DNA from: a virus
Length of the DNA: 64,000 bases
IMG/VR virus record: IMGVR_UViG_3300037010_003311
Coordinates: 1-64,000 of that record
Direction: 5' to 3' (one strand)
Position numbers and translations under genes: made by a program. The stretch's first letter is position 1; the number at the start of each line of letters is the position of its first letter. The notes under the pieces were generated by a model. It worked only from the letters and a program-made list of their open reading frames with translations, was not told the DNA's origin and searched no databases. Positions 39,913 through 48,418 of the stretch are shown piece after piece.

Positions 39913-40167
39913 ATGAAAATTAAAGGATTACGAAATAAACAATACTGAACATTTAAATGGTACGGGTAAAAGTAAATATACCCATGTAATGATAAACCGG
40001 TTCAAATATTGAGTACGGATAGAAAAAATAATTTATATCCAGTATTAGCGCACAGTGATGAATTCCAAGAAGAATGTGGCGTAAGGGCATTTACTAAATT
40101 TGGAAAGTTTACTCACGGAATAGATTCGGTATATGATCTAGTAGAGTTGAATACATTAAAACTTTAG
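39913..40167 (+). pseudogene. Frameshifted remnant of the KYTSNG family
   Basis: The ATG at 39913 gives only MKIKGLRNKQY before a stop. Downstream, KYT in one frame and NDKPVQILSTDRKNNLYPVL followed by VYDLVELNTLKL in another match the family amplified just downstream (KKYTSNGKPVRILCxD ... LVEVWEP). At least two frameshifts separate these pieces, so it is a dead first copy. Confidence 0.65.
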
Positions 40168-40215
40168 AATCAATAATTTATAATTTTGGATTAAAAAAAT
40201 AGTAAAGGAGTTATC

Positions 40216-40527
40216 ATGCATGTACATGATTGGATAAACGAAAGAATGTATGGGAAATGCCCGGATGAAGAAAAATATGCTGTAGCTTTTTTACATATAA
40301 AGGCTACTACAACAGCAGTAAGTACTTGGGTTATAGAACCCATAATGAAACAACATAAACTTTTTTGTACGTACAAAGGAAGCAAATATAGAGTCACTGG
40401 ATGCAGCCGTATGGGTGATATATGGTTAGTAAAAAATTATAATAAAGATAATGGATACGATCTTAGAGTAGACGTTGAAGAGTGTACGGATTGGTCTGAA
40501 AAATTGGATAAAGAAAAAGGAGAATGA
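40216..40527 (+). CDS. Phage-type protein of unknown function
   Basis: 103 residues. The C-terminal half (FCTYKGSKYRVTGCSRMGDI then WLVKNYNKDNGYDLRVDVEE) resembles a small protein found in other phages, by recollection. Two Cys are present, with no metal motif. Starts after AAAGGAGTTATC. The next gene begins two bases after its stop. Confidence 0.5.
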   Translation: MHVHDWINERMYGKCPDEEKYAVAFLHIKATTTAVSTWVIEPIMKQHKLFCTYKGSKYRVTGCSRMGDIWLVKNYNKDNGYDLRVDVEECTDWSEKLDKEKGE

Positions 40528-40528
40528 T

Positions 40529-40882
40529 ATGAAGATATCAATGGATAAAAAATATACATGTTGCGGAGAGCCAATACGTATATTATGTATAGATGGAAAT
40601 GACAGTCTCTATCCGGTCATTGGGCTGAGAGATGATGGAACTATACTTAAATTCAGAGAAGATGGGAAATGTTCGCCAGAGTATAACCTCGTGGAGGTTT
40701 GGGAACCAGTAGTAGAAGAATGGTGCCTATTTACCGATGAAACATTAGTTGGGGCATGGTTGTTGCAATTTCTTGATAATGAAGATGGTCGTTTTTATGC
40801 CCTGGGGGTATCGGATAGTTTTGATAAATGTTATAAATTTACGGGAACCATCCCTAAACACTTAAAAGGAAATTTAAAATGA
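40529..40882 (+). CDS. KYTSNG-family protein, copy 1
   Basis: 117 residues from the ATG at 40529, which has AAAAAGGAGAATGAT upstream. The family pattern is MDKKYTCCGEPIRILCIDG at the start, a YPVIGLRDDGTI segment, LVEVWEPVVEEWCLF in the middle and a final YKFTGTIPKHLKG. The first half resembles a domain seen in many small phage proteins (KYTTRDGREVRI type). This copy has CC in place of SN. Function unknown. The end overlaps the next ATG. Confidence 0.6.
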   Translation: MKISMDKKYTCCGEPIRILCIDGNDSLYPVIGLRDDGTILKFREDGKCSPEYNLVEVWEPVVEEWCLFTDETLVGAWLLQFLDNEDGRFYALGVSDSFDKCYKFTGTIPKHLKGNLK

Positions 40883-41238
40883 AAATAGAAATGGGTAAGA
40901 AATATACGAGTAATGGTGACTCTGTTCGAATATTATGTACCGATAGACCTAACGATAATGGGTACACAGTTGTTGGATTATTTGAAAATGGCATGATAGG
41001 CTATTTTACAGAAGACGGGGAAAGTACAACTACTGATCGTCGTAACTTAGTTGAGGTCTGGGAACCGCAACGTGGCGAGTGGTGCCTATTTACAGATTCA
41101 TCATTTAATGGAGCAATGCTGATGCAATTTCTTGTTTGTACAATTTATGGTAGATTTCATGCGATGGGGTCGTACCGCAGTTTTGATCACTGTTATAAAT
41201 TTGATGGAATACTCCCAGAACACTTAAAAGGAGAATGA
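40879..41238 (+). CDS. KYTSNG-family protein, copy 2
   Basis: 119 residues, coupled to copy 1 by ATGA. Pattern MGKKYTSNGDSVRILCTDRP, then YFTEDGE, LVEVWEPQRGEWCLFTD and YKFDGILPEHLKGE. Several invariant Trp/Cys positions (VWEP, EWC) suggest a shared fold. The 3' end AAAGGAGAATGATATG includes the ribosome site and start of the next copy. Confidence 0.6.
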   Translation: MKIEMGKKYTSNGDSVRILCTDRPNDNGYTVVGLFENGMIGYFTEDGESTTTDRRNLVEVWEPQRGEWCLFTDSSFNGAMLMQFLVCTIYGRFHAMGSYRSFDHCYKFDGILPEHLKGE

Positions 41239-41239
41239 T

Positions 41240-41956
41240 ATGAAGATATCAATGGATAAAAAGTATACAAGTAATGGGCAAGCAGTAAGAATTTTGTGCA
41301 TAGACCGAAAGAATGATTTGTCAGTCGTAGGAATGCTTACGAATAGTAAAATATGTTATTTTTCGGATAACGGTCATAGTCTCGCCGGAGAATGTTATAA
41401 CTTAGTAGAAGCATGGGAACCGCAACGTGGAGAGTGGTGCCTGTTTTATAATATTCTGCAGCCTCACATCATTTTAGATCAATTTGTAGAAATGACTGAT
41501 CAAGGAGAATTCAAAACTCCCGATAATTTAAGTTGGAAATATTGTTATAAATTTACTGGTATTCTACCAGAACATTTACAAGTGCAGAAAAAATATATAG
41601 AACTAACGGTAGAAATGGATAAAAAATATACGTCTGATGGAAGGCCAGTTCGCATATTATGTAATGATAGACCAAGTGGTGATTCTGTAGTAGGACTTTA
41701 TGAAAATGGCGATTTATGTTATTTTACTGGTAAAGGTTATAGTCTCGCCGGAGAATGTTATAACTTAGTAGAAGCATGGGAACCGCAACGTGGAGAGTGG
41801 TGTTTATTTTGTAATGTTCTGAAACCACACAACACTATTTTAGATCAATTTGTAGAAATGACCGAACTCGGAGAATTCCAAACTCCTGATAATTTAAGTT
41901 GGAAATATTGTTATAAATTTACTGGTATTCTACCAGAACACTTAAAAGGAGAATGA
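41240..41956 (+). CDS. KYTSNG-family protein, two-domain copy 3
   Basis: 238 residues containing the family domain twice (about 1-115 and 124-238). Both halves share HSLAGECYNLVEAWEPQRGE-type sequence and QFVEMT. The junction (EHLQVQKKYIELTVEMDKKY) lies where a stop and restart occur between other copies, so the fusion arose by loss of that stop. The halves are closer to each other than to the other copies, indicating recent duplication. Confidence 0.65.
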   Translation: MKISMDKKYTSNGQAVRILCIDRKNDLSVVGMLTNSKICYFSDNGHSLAGECYNLVEAWEPQRGEWCLFYNILQPHIILDQFVEMTDQGEFKTPDNLSWKYCYKFTGILPEHLQVQKKYIELTVEMDKKYTSDGRPVRILCNDRPSGDSVVGLYENGDLCYFTGKGYSLAGECYNLVEAWEPQRGEWCLFCNVLKPHNTILDQFVEMTELGEFQTPDNLSWKYCYKFTGILPEHLKGE

Positions 41957-41957
41957 T

Positions 41958-42314
41958 ATGAAGATATCAATGGATAAAAAGTATACAAGTAATGGACAAG
42001 CAGTAAGAATTTTGTGTATAGATGGGTATAAAGAAGATTACCCAGTCGTCGCGATGTATTTAGATGGTGATATTAGATATTTTACTGAAGATGGAGAAAG
42101 TGCAACTGGTGCTCATCGTAACTTAGTTGAGGTATGGGAACCGCAAGTTGGTGAGTGGTGTTGGTTCTGGGATAGTAATGATCAAAAACATGCATCTTTA
42201 TATGAATTCGTAAAAATGGATGATGTTGGAAAATTTACCTCCACTGCTGGTTGTCATTGGAAACATTGTGCCCAATTTGATGGAACTCTCCCAGAACACT
42301 TAAACGGAGAATGA
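41958..42314 (+). CDS. KYTSNG-family protein, copy 4
   Basis: 118 residues starting with MKISMDKKYTSNGQAVRILC, identical at DNA level to the start of copy 3 for most of 60 bases. Then RYFTEDGESATG, LVEVWEPQVGEWCWFWD and FDGTLPEHLNGE. Same ribosome site repeat upstream. Function unknown. Confidence 0.6.
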   Translation: MKISMDKKYTSNGQAVRILCIDGYKEDYPVVAMYLDGDIRYFTEDGESATGAHRNLVEVWEPQVGEWCWFWDSNDQKHASLYEFVKMDDVGKFTSTAGCHWKHCAQFDGTLPEHLNGE

Positions 42315-42315
42315 T

Positions 42316-42834
42316 ATGAAGATATCAATGGGTAAAAAGTATACAAGTAATGGAAAGAACTTACGTGTAGTTTGTATAGATAGAGAAAATACATTTGGGT
42401 ATAAAGTTGTTGGGGTATTTGATGATGGAGATATAAAATGCTTTAGATCAAATGGTGATAGCGCGCTTGACTCAAAATATGACTTACAAGAAGTATGGGA
42501 ACCAACTGAAAACGAGTGGTGTTGGTTCTGGGATTGTAATGATTCACAACATATAATTTTATCTAAATTTAAGGAAAAGAATGCTGATGGAATGTTCGGG
42601 TCGGTCGATGGATATTTCTGGATTTATTGTGCTAAATTTACTGGAGAACTACCAGAACATTTACAAGAGAAGACTATAGATTTTAAAAAAACTTTTGTAG
42701 CGAGGGAAGCCAGATGTCAGGATTGTACATATTTGCTTGAATTAGATGGTGAGGGGTATTGTAATTCGGTTAATGATATAGTTAAGAATATAATCGACTG
42801 TCCTTATGGCCGCAGCGAAATTCATAATTGTTAA
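42316..42834 (+). CDS. KYTSNG-family protein with extra C-terminal cysteine domain, copy 5
   Basis: 172 residues. The first 118 follow the family pattern (MGKKYTSNGKNLRVVCIDRE; EWCWFWDCNDSQH; FTGELPEHLQ). A C-terminal extension of about 50 residues has four Cys (ARCQDCTYLLELDGEGYCNS and IDCPYG), resembling a small zinc or disulphide module. A comparable Cys-rich tail occurs as a separate gene at 63358 (CGECIFFEP). Confidence 0.6.
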   Translation: MKISMGKKYTSNGKNLRVVCIDRENTFGYKVVGVFDDGDIKCFRSNGDSALDSKYDLQEVWEPTENEWCWFWDCNDSQHIILSKFKEKNADGMFGSVDGYFWIYCAKFTGELPEHLQEKTIDFKKTFVAREARCQDCTYLLELDGEGYCNSVNDIVKNIIDCPYGRSEIHNC

Positions 42835-42915
42835 ACGTACCCAATATGAGCTTAGTATTATTTGGGATAATTGATGTTGATATGCATAAATAGAAAAATA
42901 TAAAAAAGGAAATAA

Positions 42916-43482
42916 ATGGCTACTAAAGAACTTGAATTAACAGAAGAACAACAGGCCAAGTTTAAGTTGTATTATGAAAATGTTCATTATAAAATGTTGG
43001 GTATTAAACGGGTTAAATACACTTTTTATAAATGTGAGGTGTGCATCAGAGAAGTTGAAGTTAAATTGAACGAAATTAAACGTAGAATAAAAGTAGGTAA
43101 ACCTTTAATTTGTAGTAAATGTAGAGCAAAAGGTTTACACCTCTTGGCACCAAAATTTTCATCCGATGAATATTCTAAGATGATTTCTTCTCGAGGATTA
43201 AGTAAAACTAATACATCCGGTTATTTAGGTTCATCTCTGTATACCACAAAAGGTTATACATGCGTACGCAACCAAGTTAGGTACAAACTAGTACGAAAAT
43301 GTTTTCATATTCCGTATAACTCAGATGATGATTTAAAATGGGGGGCCTGGTTACGCGATGATTATATTAGGAGTATGGGGTACCCACATGCTTTAAATTT
43401 TTCAGATGAAGAACATGAAGCGTTACGCATTAAGTACCAGGACCACCCAAAGAAAGATTGGGTATCAAAAAATAAGGGATAA
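42916..43482 (+). CDS. Zinc-ribbon protein with AP2-like domain
   Basis: 188 residues. A four-Cys zinc ribbon (CEVC ... CSKC, about residues 37-75) is followed by a segment (about 105-170) with NTSGYLGSSLYTTKGYTCVR and DDYIRSMGYPHALNF. This segment resembles the AP2-like DNA-binding domain and typical ending (xPHxLN) of phage-encoded HNH/AP2 homing proteins. No HNH catalytic motif is visible. It may be a DNA-binding remnant of a mobile endonuclease. Confidence 0.5.
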   Translation: MATKELELTEEQQAKFKLYYENVHYKMLGIKRVKYTFYKCEVCIREVEVKLNEIKRRIKVGKPLICSKCRAKGLHLLAPKFSSDEYSKMISSRGLSKTNTSGYLGSSLYTTKGYTCVRNQVRYKLVRKCFHIPYNSDDDLKWGAWLRDDYIRSMGYPHALNFSDEEHEALRIKYQDHPKKDWVSKNKG

Positions 43483-43485
43483 AGT

Positions 43486-43653
43486 ATGTATGATGCATTA
43501 ATCAAAGCCACTAGCCTTATGGTTATAATGGTAGCGATACTACTTATACTGGGGGAAATTGCAATAACTGTGGTTTATGGTCATTGGGGTTATGCAATTG
43601 GTGAAATATTTATAATATTATTTTTTGCGGCATTATATGACTTACGAACGTAA
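43486..43653 (+). CDS. Small membrane protein, paralogue 1
   Basis: 55 residues from an ATG after AAGGGATAAAGT. Two hydrophobic stretches (LMVIMVAILLILGEIAITVV and IGEIFIILFFAALY) flank YGHWGYA. Its twin at 43696 shares the same pattern. Probably two membrane spans; function unknown. Confidence 0.55.
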   Translation: MYDALIKATSLMVIMVAILLILGEIAITVVYGHWGYAIGEIFIILFFAALYDLRT

Positions 43654-43695
43654 TTCATATAGTTATGAGAAAAAATTAAATAAAAAGGTTAAAGA

Positions 43696-43866
43696 ATGTT
43701 TGATGCGTTACGAAATACAATTATTTTGGTGGTTATAGCGGCATTGATGTTACTTATACCGGGCGGAATCGTAATAACCATGATTTATGGTCATTGGGAT
43801 TATATAATTGGTGAAATATTTATAATATTCTTTGCTATTGTATTATCTTACGTCTACGCCGAATAA
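43696..43866 (+). CDS. Small membrane protein, paralogue 2
   Basis: 56 residues, twin of the 43486 product. Shared features are M-x-DAL at the start, LLIxGxI, YGHWxY and IGEIFIIxF. The DNA around the GAAATATTTATAATATT segment is identical. Conserved residues cluster in the loop and second span, suggesting selection on the protein. Confidence 0.55.
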   Translation: MFDALRNTIILVVIAALMLLIPGGIVITMIYGHWDYIIGEIFIIFFAIVLSYVYAE

Positions 43867-43909
43867 TGAAATAATTATGAGAAAAAATTAAATAAAAAAA
43901 GGATAAAGA

Positions 43910-44308
43910 ATGAAATATGTACACTGCGCAGACTGGTGTGACACGGATGAAATCGAGATCACAGAAGTTATTAAATACGAGGTACTAGTAACTTTTGGTG
44001 GTGGAATGGGTGGAGCAAATATTACTTATTATAGTAAGGATATTATGAAATCAACTATAATAGATAATGAAAATTATATTAGTATTGATCATTTTGGTGA
44101 TATAATTGAATTAAATCTTGCTCACGTAGTTGAACTAAAAAAATGTTTAGTAATTGAAATGCTTAATAAAACCAAAAATAGTTTTAGAGTATTTAAGGTT
44201 GGCAGAATAGATACAAACTATGAAATTGTATACCGCTACACTGGAGACTGGTATAAATCTTTATTATATGAAATAAAAAATCTTGAAACTGACACAAAGG
44301 ATATATAA
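43910..44308 (+). CDS. Hypothetical protein
   Basis: 132 residues. Begins KYVHCADWCDTDEIEITEVI and continues with a Gly-rich VTFGGGMGGANITYYS segment, then beta strands. No recognised family. Starts after AAAAAAAGGATAAAGA. The stop shares a base with the next ATG. Confidence 0.5.
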   Translation: MKYVHCADWCDTDEIEITEVIKYEVLVTFGGGMGGANITYYSKDIMKSTIIDNENYISIDHFGDIIELNLAHVVELKKCLVIEMLNKTKNSFRVFKVGRIDTNYEIVYRYTGDWYKSLLYEIKNLETDTKDI

Positions 44309-44523
44309 TGAAAGTAAAACTAAAACACGTTGCTAGCCACCGGTTAGCTCATTTTGAAAATTGTGTAGGGGAATTGGAATTCTTACCAAATAATGTTTTT
44401 ACATTTAAAACTTCTGATCGTGAACTAACGTCTACGACGATTACTGAAATAGAAGAGTATGATAAGCATATCAATATTTATACTATTAATTCAGTATTTG
44501 CGTTCAAGAAAAAAGATAAGTAA
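44308..44523 (+). CDS. Hypothetical small protein
   Basis: 71 residues of beta-rich sequence (GELEFLPNNVFTFKTSDREL; INIYTINSVFAFKKKDK). It overlaps both neighbours by TAATG junctions. Function unknown. Confidence 0.5.
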   Translation: MKVKLKHVASHRLAHFENCVGELEFLPNNVFTFKTSDRELTSTTITEIEEYDKHINIYTINSVFAFKKKDK

Positions 44524-45347
44524 TGAAAGTTTGTAGAACCTTACGAGTAGAAGAACTAGTAGATGTCAACTGGGCGGAAGAGATATTAAATAATTTTCAT
44601 CAAACCTTAAAATCAAAAGGTTTTAATTTTTGCGAAATTAGGTATAGCGGATTTAATTCGCAAGGTGATGGAGCATCATTTACTTTTAATTCCGTCGATG
44701 TCGAGCGGTTTATTAAAATAAATAGCTGTGCTAGTAAATACAAACATTTACTTAAAGCTATTAATAATGGTATGACCCAACTAACCTTCCATAGTCAAAT
44801 TGTGAATCATTTTTACGCTCATAATAAAACCATTATTATTGAGGCATCTAAATATATATCAGATAATGTTTCGGAAAAAAAATGCATTAAAATAAATAAC
44901 GAAATTATCGAACTACAAAATGAGATTGAAGAAAAATATATATCATTATGTGATGAGATCTATAAGGAGTTAGAACAAGCATATTATGGTTTGGTTGAGA
45001 ATATAGAAGAAGATCTCAAGGAAGAAGAAGAAACCAAACGTAAAAATGAAGAAATATTTAAAAAGTATAATGGTGAACTGGTAAAATTTCAGTGCCTTGG
45101 AAAATTTAGACCGGGTTTAGTAATTGGATATGATTATGATACAACATGTCTTAGAATTGCAACACCCTCTGGTCTCGGAACTGCGACCTTTCCAGAGTTT
45201 GGGATTGTTGCGCCAGAAGTACAAAAAAGCTTTCTAATCATATTACCAATTAAGGATTGTGAAATTATTATAACTGATCCTAATATGGTTAATGATATTA
45301 AAGCTGGAATTCTAGCTGCTTTTAATAAAAGATATGGAGATGACTAA
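44523..45347 (+). CDS. Hypothetical protein with central coiled coil
   Basis: 274 residues. N-terminal domain (VNWAEEILNNFHQTLKSKGF; GFNSQGDGASFTF), a coiled coil at about 120-180 (EIIELQNEIEEKYISLCDEI) and a C-terminal beta segment (KFQCLGKFRPGLVIGYDYD). The pattern SGFNSQGDGASF occurs in phage antitoxin- or inhibitor-like proteins, by recollection only. Coupled to both neighbours by TAATG. Confidence 0.5.
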   Translation: MKVCRTLRVEELVDVNWAEEILNNFHQTLKSKGFNFCEIRYSGFNSQGDGASFTFNSVDVERFIKINSCASKYKHLLKAINNGMTQLTFHSQIVNHFYAHNKTIIIEASKYISDNVSEKKCIKINNEIIELQNEIEEKYISLCDEIYKELEQAYYGLVENIEEDLKEEEETKRKNEEIFKKYNGELVKFQCLGKFRPGLVIGYDYDTTCLRIATPSGLGTATFPEFGIVAPEVQKSFLIILPIKDCEIIITDPNMVNDIKAGILAAFNKRYGDD

Positions 45348-45751
45348 TGATTAACCCGGAGATATTTACAGTACCAGAAAGAATCAATACCCTTAAACCA
45401 AATGAGGTTTTTGTATTTGGTTCTAACTTGGCGGGTATACATGGTGCTGGTGCAGCACTGCTTGCTCGTAATAAGTTTGGTGCGGCCCAAGGTTTTGGGT
45501 ATGGTTTATGTGGACAATCGTTTGCAATACCAACTAAAGATATGCAGATCAAAACATTACCATTAAGTAAAATTAAAAATTATGTTGATCTGTTTATATT
45601 GGAAGCCGCTAAGCACCCAACTAAAACATTTTTGATTACCCAAATCGGTTGTGGACTAGCTGGTTATAAACCAGAAAACATGTTTCCACTTTTTGAAAAA
45701 GTACCAAGTAATTGTAGATTACCAATAGCTTGGTCATATTTAAATAAATAA
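45347..45751 (+). CDS. A1S_2505-family (macro-like) phage protein
   Basis: 134 residues with FVFGSNLAGIHGAGAALLAR and GFGYGLCGQSFAIPTKD, then ITQIGCGLAGYK. This matches the A1S_2505 family of non-structural phage proteins, whose Gly-rich loops resemble macro domains that bind ADP-ribose. A role in NAD or ADP-ribose metabolism, perhaps together with the Nudix enzyme at 14280, is plausible but unproven. Confidence 0.75.
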   Translation: MINPEIFTVPERINTLKPNEVFVFGSNLAGIHGAGAALLARNKFGAAQGFGYGLCGQSFAIPTKDMQIKTLPLSKIKNYVDLFILEAAKHPTKTFLITQIGCGLAGYKPENMFPLFEKVPSNCRLPIAWSYLNK

Positions 45752-45761
45752 AGGATTACAA

Positions 45762-46304
45762 ATGAAATTCGGATTAATCGAAAATAAAAAACGTTTACCA
45801 TTCTTTGGTTTTATGTGGTTAGTGCTTATAGTTGGATTTTTTCTTGGTTCTAATGTAATTGGAAATGAATTAAAATCAACGGAATTAATATGTACCAATG
45901 CTGAAATTAAAAATATTATAACTGATGGTTATAATAAAAGTGGTCATAATTTATTCGGTCAGATGTTTTTTAATACAGAATCCGCTATTTCGAGTAAAAA
46001 TAAAAATATTGTAAAAATTTGGTTATATTTTATGTTTAATCAAATTGGTGCCCATGAAATAACGACTTATGCTTCGGATAGAGATTTATTATATTTTAAC
46101 CCATTAGGATATCAAAAGTCGTTAGTTGAAATCGATTTAAATAAAAATTTAATAAGAAAATCGTCTGATTCGTATTATGATTGTAATGGTAGAATTATAT
46201 CAAAAAATGTAATTTCCGAAAAATGGGAGCCGATAAGTGTTGGATCACCTAATAATTATGTATTAGAAGTTCTTAAAAACAGTAGAAACCAAATGGGTAA
46301 ATAA
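45762..46304 (+). CDS. Membrane-anchored protein, unknown
   Basis: 180 residues with one N-terminal membrane segment (about 14-32, LPFFGFMWLVLIVGFFLGSN) and an extracytoplasmic domain with two Cys (ELICTN, YDCNG). No family recognised. It overlaps the next gene, which also encodes a membrane-anchored protein of similar design. Confidence 0.5.
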   Translation: MKFGLIENKKRLPFFGFMWLVLIVGFFLGSNVIGNELKSTELICTNAEIKNIITDGYNKSGHNLFGQMFFNTESAISSKNKNIVKIWLYFMFNQIGAHEITTYASDRDLLYFNPLGYQKSLVEIDLNKNLIRKSSDSYYDCNGRIISKNVISEKWEPISVGSPNNYVLEVLKNSRNQMGK

Positions 46305-46660
46305 TGAAGTTTAAGCGAATTGGATTCAATGTTGCCAAAACAGTAGCGGCCATTATTGGTATATTTGGTTTATTAATAAATTCCCAGTTTATTATAAGTG
46401 AGTCAAAATTATTATGTGATAATGACAATAATACGAATCTTATTTCTAATTATATCATTACTAATCAGTTAGCAAATGGCTCAACATATCAGATACTTAG
46501 TATTAAAGAGCAACAACTGAATACCGAACATAATTTGAAACAATGTCAAATTACTTATAGTGATGCAAAAAATGAGCAAACTACCTTAATATATTCAATT
46601 GGGATAAATAATAATCAGATTGAACTTATCGATGTAAAACCAGAGAATTTAAATATTTAA
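46304..46660 (+). CDS. Membrane-anchored protein, unknown
   Basis: 118 residues with an N-terminal membrane segment (about 9-27, VAKTVAAIIGIFGLLINSQF) and a polar Asn-rich outer domain with two Cys (KLLCDN, LKQCQI). Start at a TAATG overlap with the preceding gene. Similar general design to that gene and to the pair at 22147 and 23126. Function unknown. Confidence 0.5.
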   Translation: MKFKRIGFNVAKTVAAIIGIFGLLINSQFIISESKLLCDNDNNTNLISNYIITNQLANGSTYQILSIKEQQLNTEHNLKQCQITYSDAKNEQTTLIYSIGINNNQIELIDVKPENLNI

Positions 46661-46845
46661 CTATTTTATTTATCTTAGTATAAGGGGCAATATGTTTAAT
46701 ATATTATAGTAGTGCAACTATGATCATAAATATAGAAATATATTAGTGTTTCGCTTATTTTAAAAGTACATAAGCGATATGTATACTGATATCGTCTTCC
46801 GTACATAAGGTACGAAAAATAATTTAAAAGGTAAAAGGATTAAAA
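46661..46845. promoter_or_regulatory. Intergenic region with inverted repeats, probable promoter area
   Basis: 185 AT-rich bases without a gene. An 8-bp inverted repeat (TCGCTTAT / ATAAGCGA) lies near 46753-46780 and a smaller one (CGTAC-ATAAG-GTACG) near 46800-46815. After the tightly overlapping genes upstream, this is a natural place for a terminator and a new promoter for the replication block. No promoter can be called with certainty. Confidence 0.35.
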
Positions 46846-47577
46846 ATGGCAAGTAAAGTTATTTCTACTTATTATATAGGAAATGTTCCAGTATATGCCG
46901 GAGCTCAAGGTGGTGCTCATACTCAAAATGGGTGCATGTTTAATTTTAACATCCGAGTTAAACCAGAAATCAATAATGTTGGGATTATGATTATTAAAAC
47001 GAATGATCCAATAATTCATAGTTATGATAATACAACTAGGGCTCCAGAATTCGAATTGGATCTTAGTAATCTCACAAAACTGATTACGCTTTTAAAAGTA
47101 AGAGGTTTCGCTAGCCCAACACAAGGAGCTCAGGAGTTTATTAAACTTGGAGTGACTACTCAAGCGAAATATGCAGACCGCATAAAAATGGCATGGGTTA
47201 AATCTTTTCAAGATACTACAACCTTTATAATTGAAACTAACGGTCAACAAGAAATGTTCGTGGTAGAAGGGATATTTCAAAATGAATATCTATTAGATGT
47301 ATTACAATCAACAAGAGAACTTTTAATTAGCTCTAAAGTAGCCGATGAAATAATCGTTACTCGTGGTACAACTAATAATGTTGGAAATTCGATGCCTGGT
47401 ATTCCAGGTGGAATAGGTATGTCACCAGTATCTACCGTTGGAACAATGTTACCAAACTTTACTGGAACTCCAGCGGCACCTACTGCTCCAGCGGCACCTA
47501 CTGCTCCAGCGGCACCTACTGCTCCAGCGGCACCAGCAATACCAGGTGTACCAAATATGCCTGGATTGCCGGCTTAA
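46846..47577 (+). CDS. Hypothetical protein with Pro/Ala repeat tail
   Basis: 243 residues. A globular part (about 1-175; TYYIGNVPVYAGAQGGAHTQ, MFNFNIRVKPEINNVGIMII) and a Gly/Met/Pro-rich tail. The tail has an 18-nt tandem repeat encoding PAAPTA three times (47470-47523) and ends IPGVPNMPGLPA. Flexible tails of this type occur on ssDNA-binding and virion proteins. The product at 54190 has a Pro/Gln tail at the other end. Function unknown; expressed just before folE. Confidence 0.5.
   Translation: MASKVISTYYIGNVPVYAGAQGGAHTQNGCMFNFNIRVKPEINNVGIMIIKTNDPIIHSYDNTTRAPEFELDLSNLTKLITLLKVRGFASPTQGAQEFIKLGVTTQAKYADRIKMAWVKSFQDTTTFIIETNGQQEMFVVEGIFQNEYLLDVLQSTRELLISSKVADEIIVTRGTTNNVGNSMPGIPGGIGMSPVSTVGTMLPNFTGTPAAPTAPAAPTAPAAPTAPAAPAIPGVPNMPGLPA
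47470..47523 (+). repeat. 18-nt tandem repeat (3 copies) coding for PAAPTA
   Basis: CCAGCGGCACCTACTGCT is repeated three times perfectly, with a partial fourth copy after it. It lies in the disordered tail of the surrounding gene and could vary in number by slippage. Confidence 0.85.
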
Positions 47578-47610
47578 TAAATTAAATAAATTTCAAGGAC
47601 CATATATAAT

Positions 47611-48378
47611 ATGTTAACCGAGCAAGATAAATTAAAAATCGTTTTAAAAAGTATGTCTAAAAAAAGATATAAAGCAGCGTTAAAAGAGCTTAACAATATT
47701 CCGTTATTTAAAGCTGATGGCAACTATCCGTTGTCGTTAGATGTTAGAGCTGTAATGGCGAATGAGGGTTCGATTGGTTTGGCTAAACTTTTAAGAGATA
47801 CGTTTAGATTTGATTTAACAGATCCAAACGTTAAAGATACCCCAAGTAGAGTAGCTAGTATGTGGGTAAATGAACTTATGGTTGGCAGATATACGGATAA
47901 ACCACGTCTGGAAGCATTTCCCGTCGAGGAAAAACATTTAAGTAAACATAGTATAGAAATGTTGCACGAAGATGCCTCTGTTTTAGAGTACGATGGGATA
48001 ATCATTAAAAAGATTGATGTTCGATCATTATGTTCGCATCATCTTATGCCTTTCTTTTCTGATGGTAAAAAGTCTTTTGCTTTAGTAGCTTATATACCAA
48101 CAACTAAGTTTTTAGGTATTAGTAAAATTCAACGTTTATCTAATTGGTATGGTGCAAGACCATCACTACAAGAGCAATTAACTTGGTCAATATATAAAGA
48201 GATGTGTGACACTCTTGGTACAGACGATGTATTTGTAATTATGAAAAACATTACACATACTTGCGAAACTCTACGTGGAGCTAAAACTGAAGATGGTAGT
48301 ACTACTACTATGTTCTATGGTGGAAAATTTAAAGATATCAAGAAACGTAATGAAGTAATCAATTTGGCAGCAGATTAA
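47611..48378 (+). CDS. folE: GTP cyclohydrolase I (FolE)
   Basis: 255 residues. The enzyme converts GTP to 7,8-dihydroneopterin triphosphate, the first step toward preQ0. Signatures: DVRSLCSHHLMPF with zinc ligands Cys141 and His144, FLGISKIQRLSNWYGARPSL, and THTCETLRGA with the third zinc Cys. An N-terminal helical extension precedes the core. In this window it most likely supplies the deazaguanine pathway with QueE and QueC rather than folate synthesis. Starts after TTCAAGGACCATA. It is followed by a strong GAGGAGG ribosome site for the polymerase fragment. Confidence 0.93.
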   Translation: MLTEQDKLKIVLKSMSKKRYKAALKELNNIPLFKADGNYPLSLDVRAVMANEGSIGLAKLLRDTFRFDLTDPNVKDTPSRVASMWVNELMVGRYTDKPRLEAFPVEEKHLSKHSIEMLHEDASVLEYDGIIIKKIDVRSLCSHHLMPFFSDGKKSFALVAYIPTTKFLGISKIQRLSNWYGARPSLQEQLTWSIYKEMCDTLGTDDVFVIMKNITHTCETLRGAKTEDGSTTTMFYGGKFKDIKKRNEVINLAAD

Positions 48379-48418
48379 TCGTTTAGGTTAAGTTATATCC
48401 AAATTAGAGGAGGTAATT

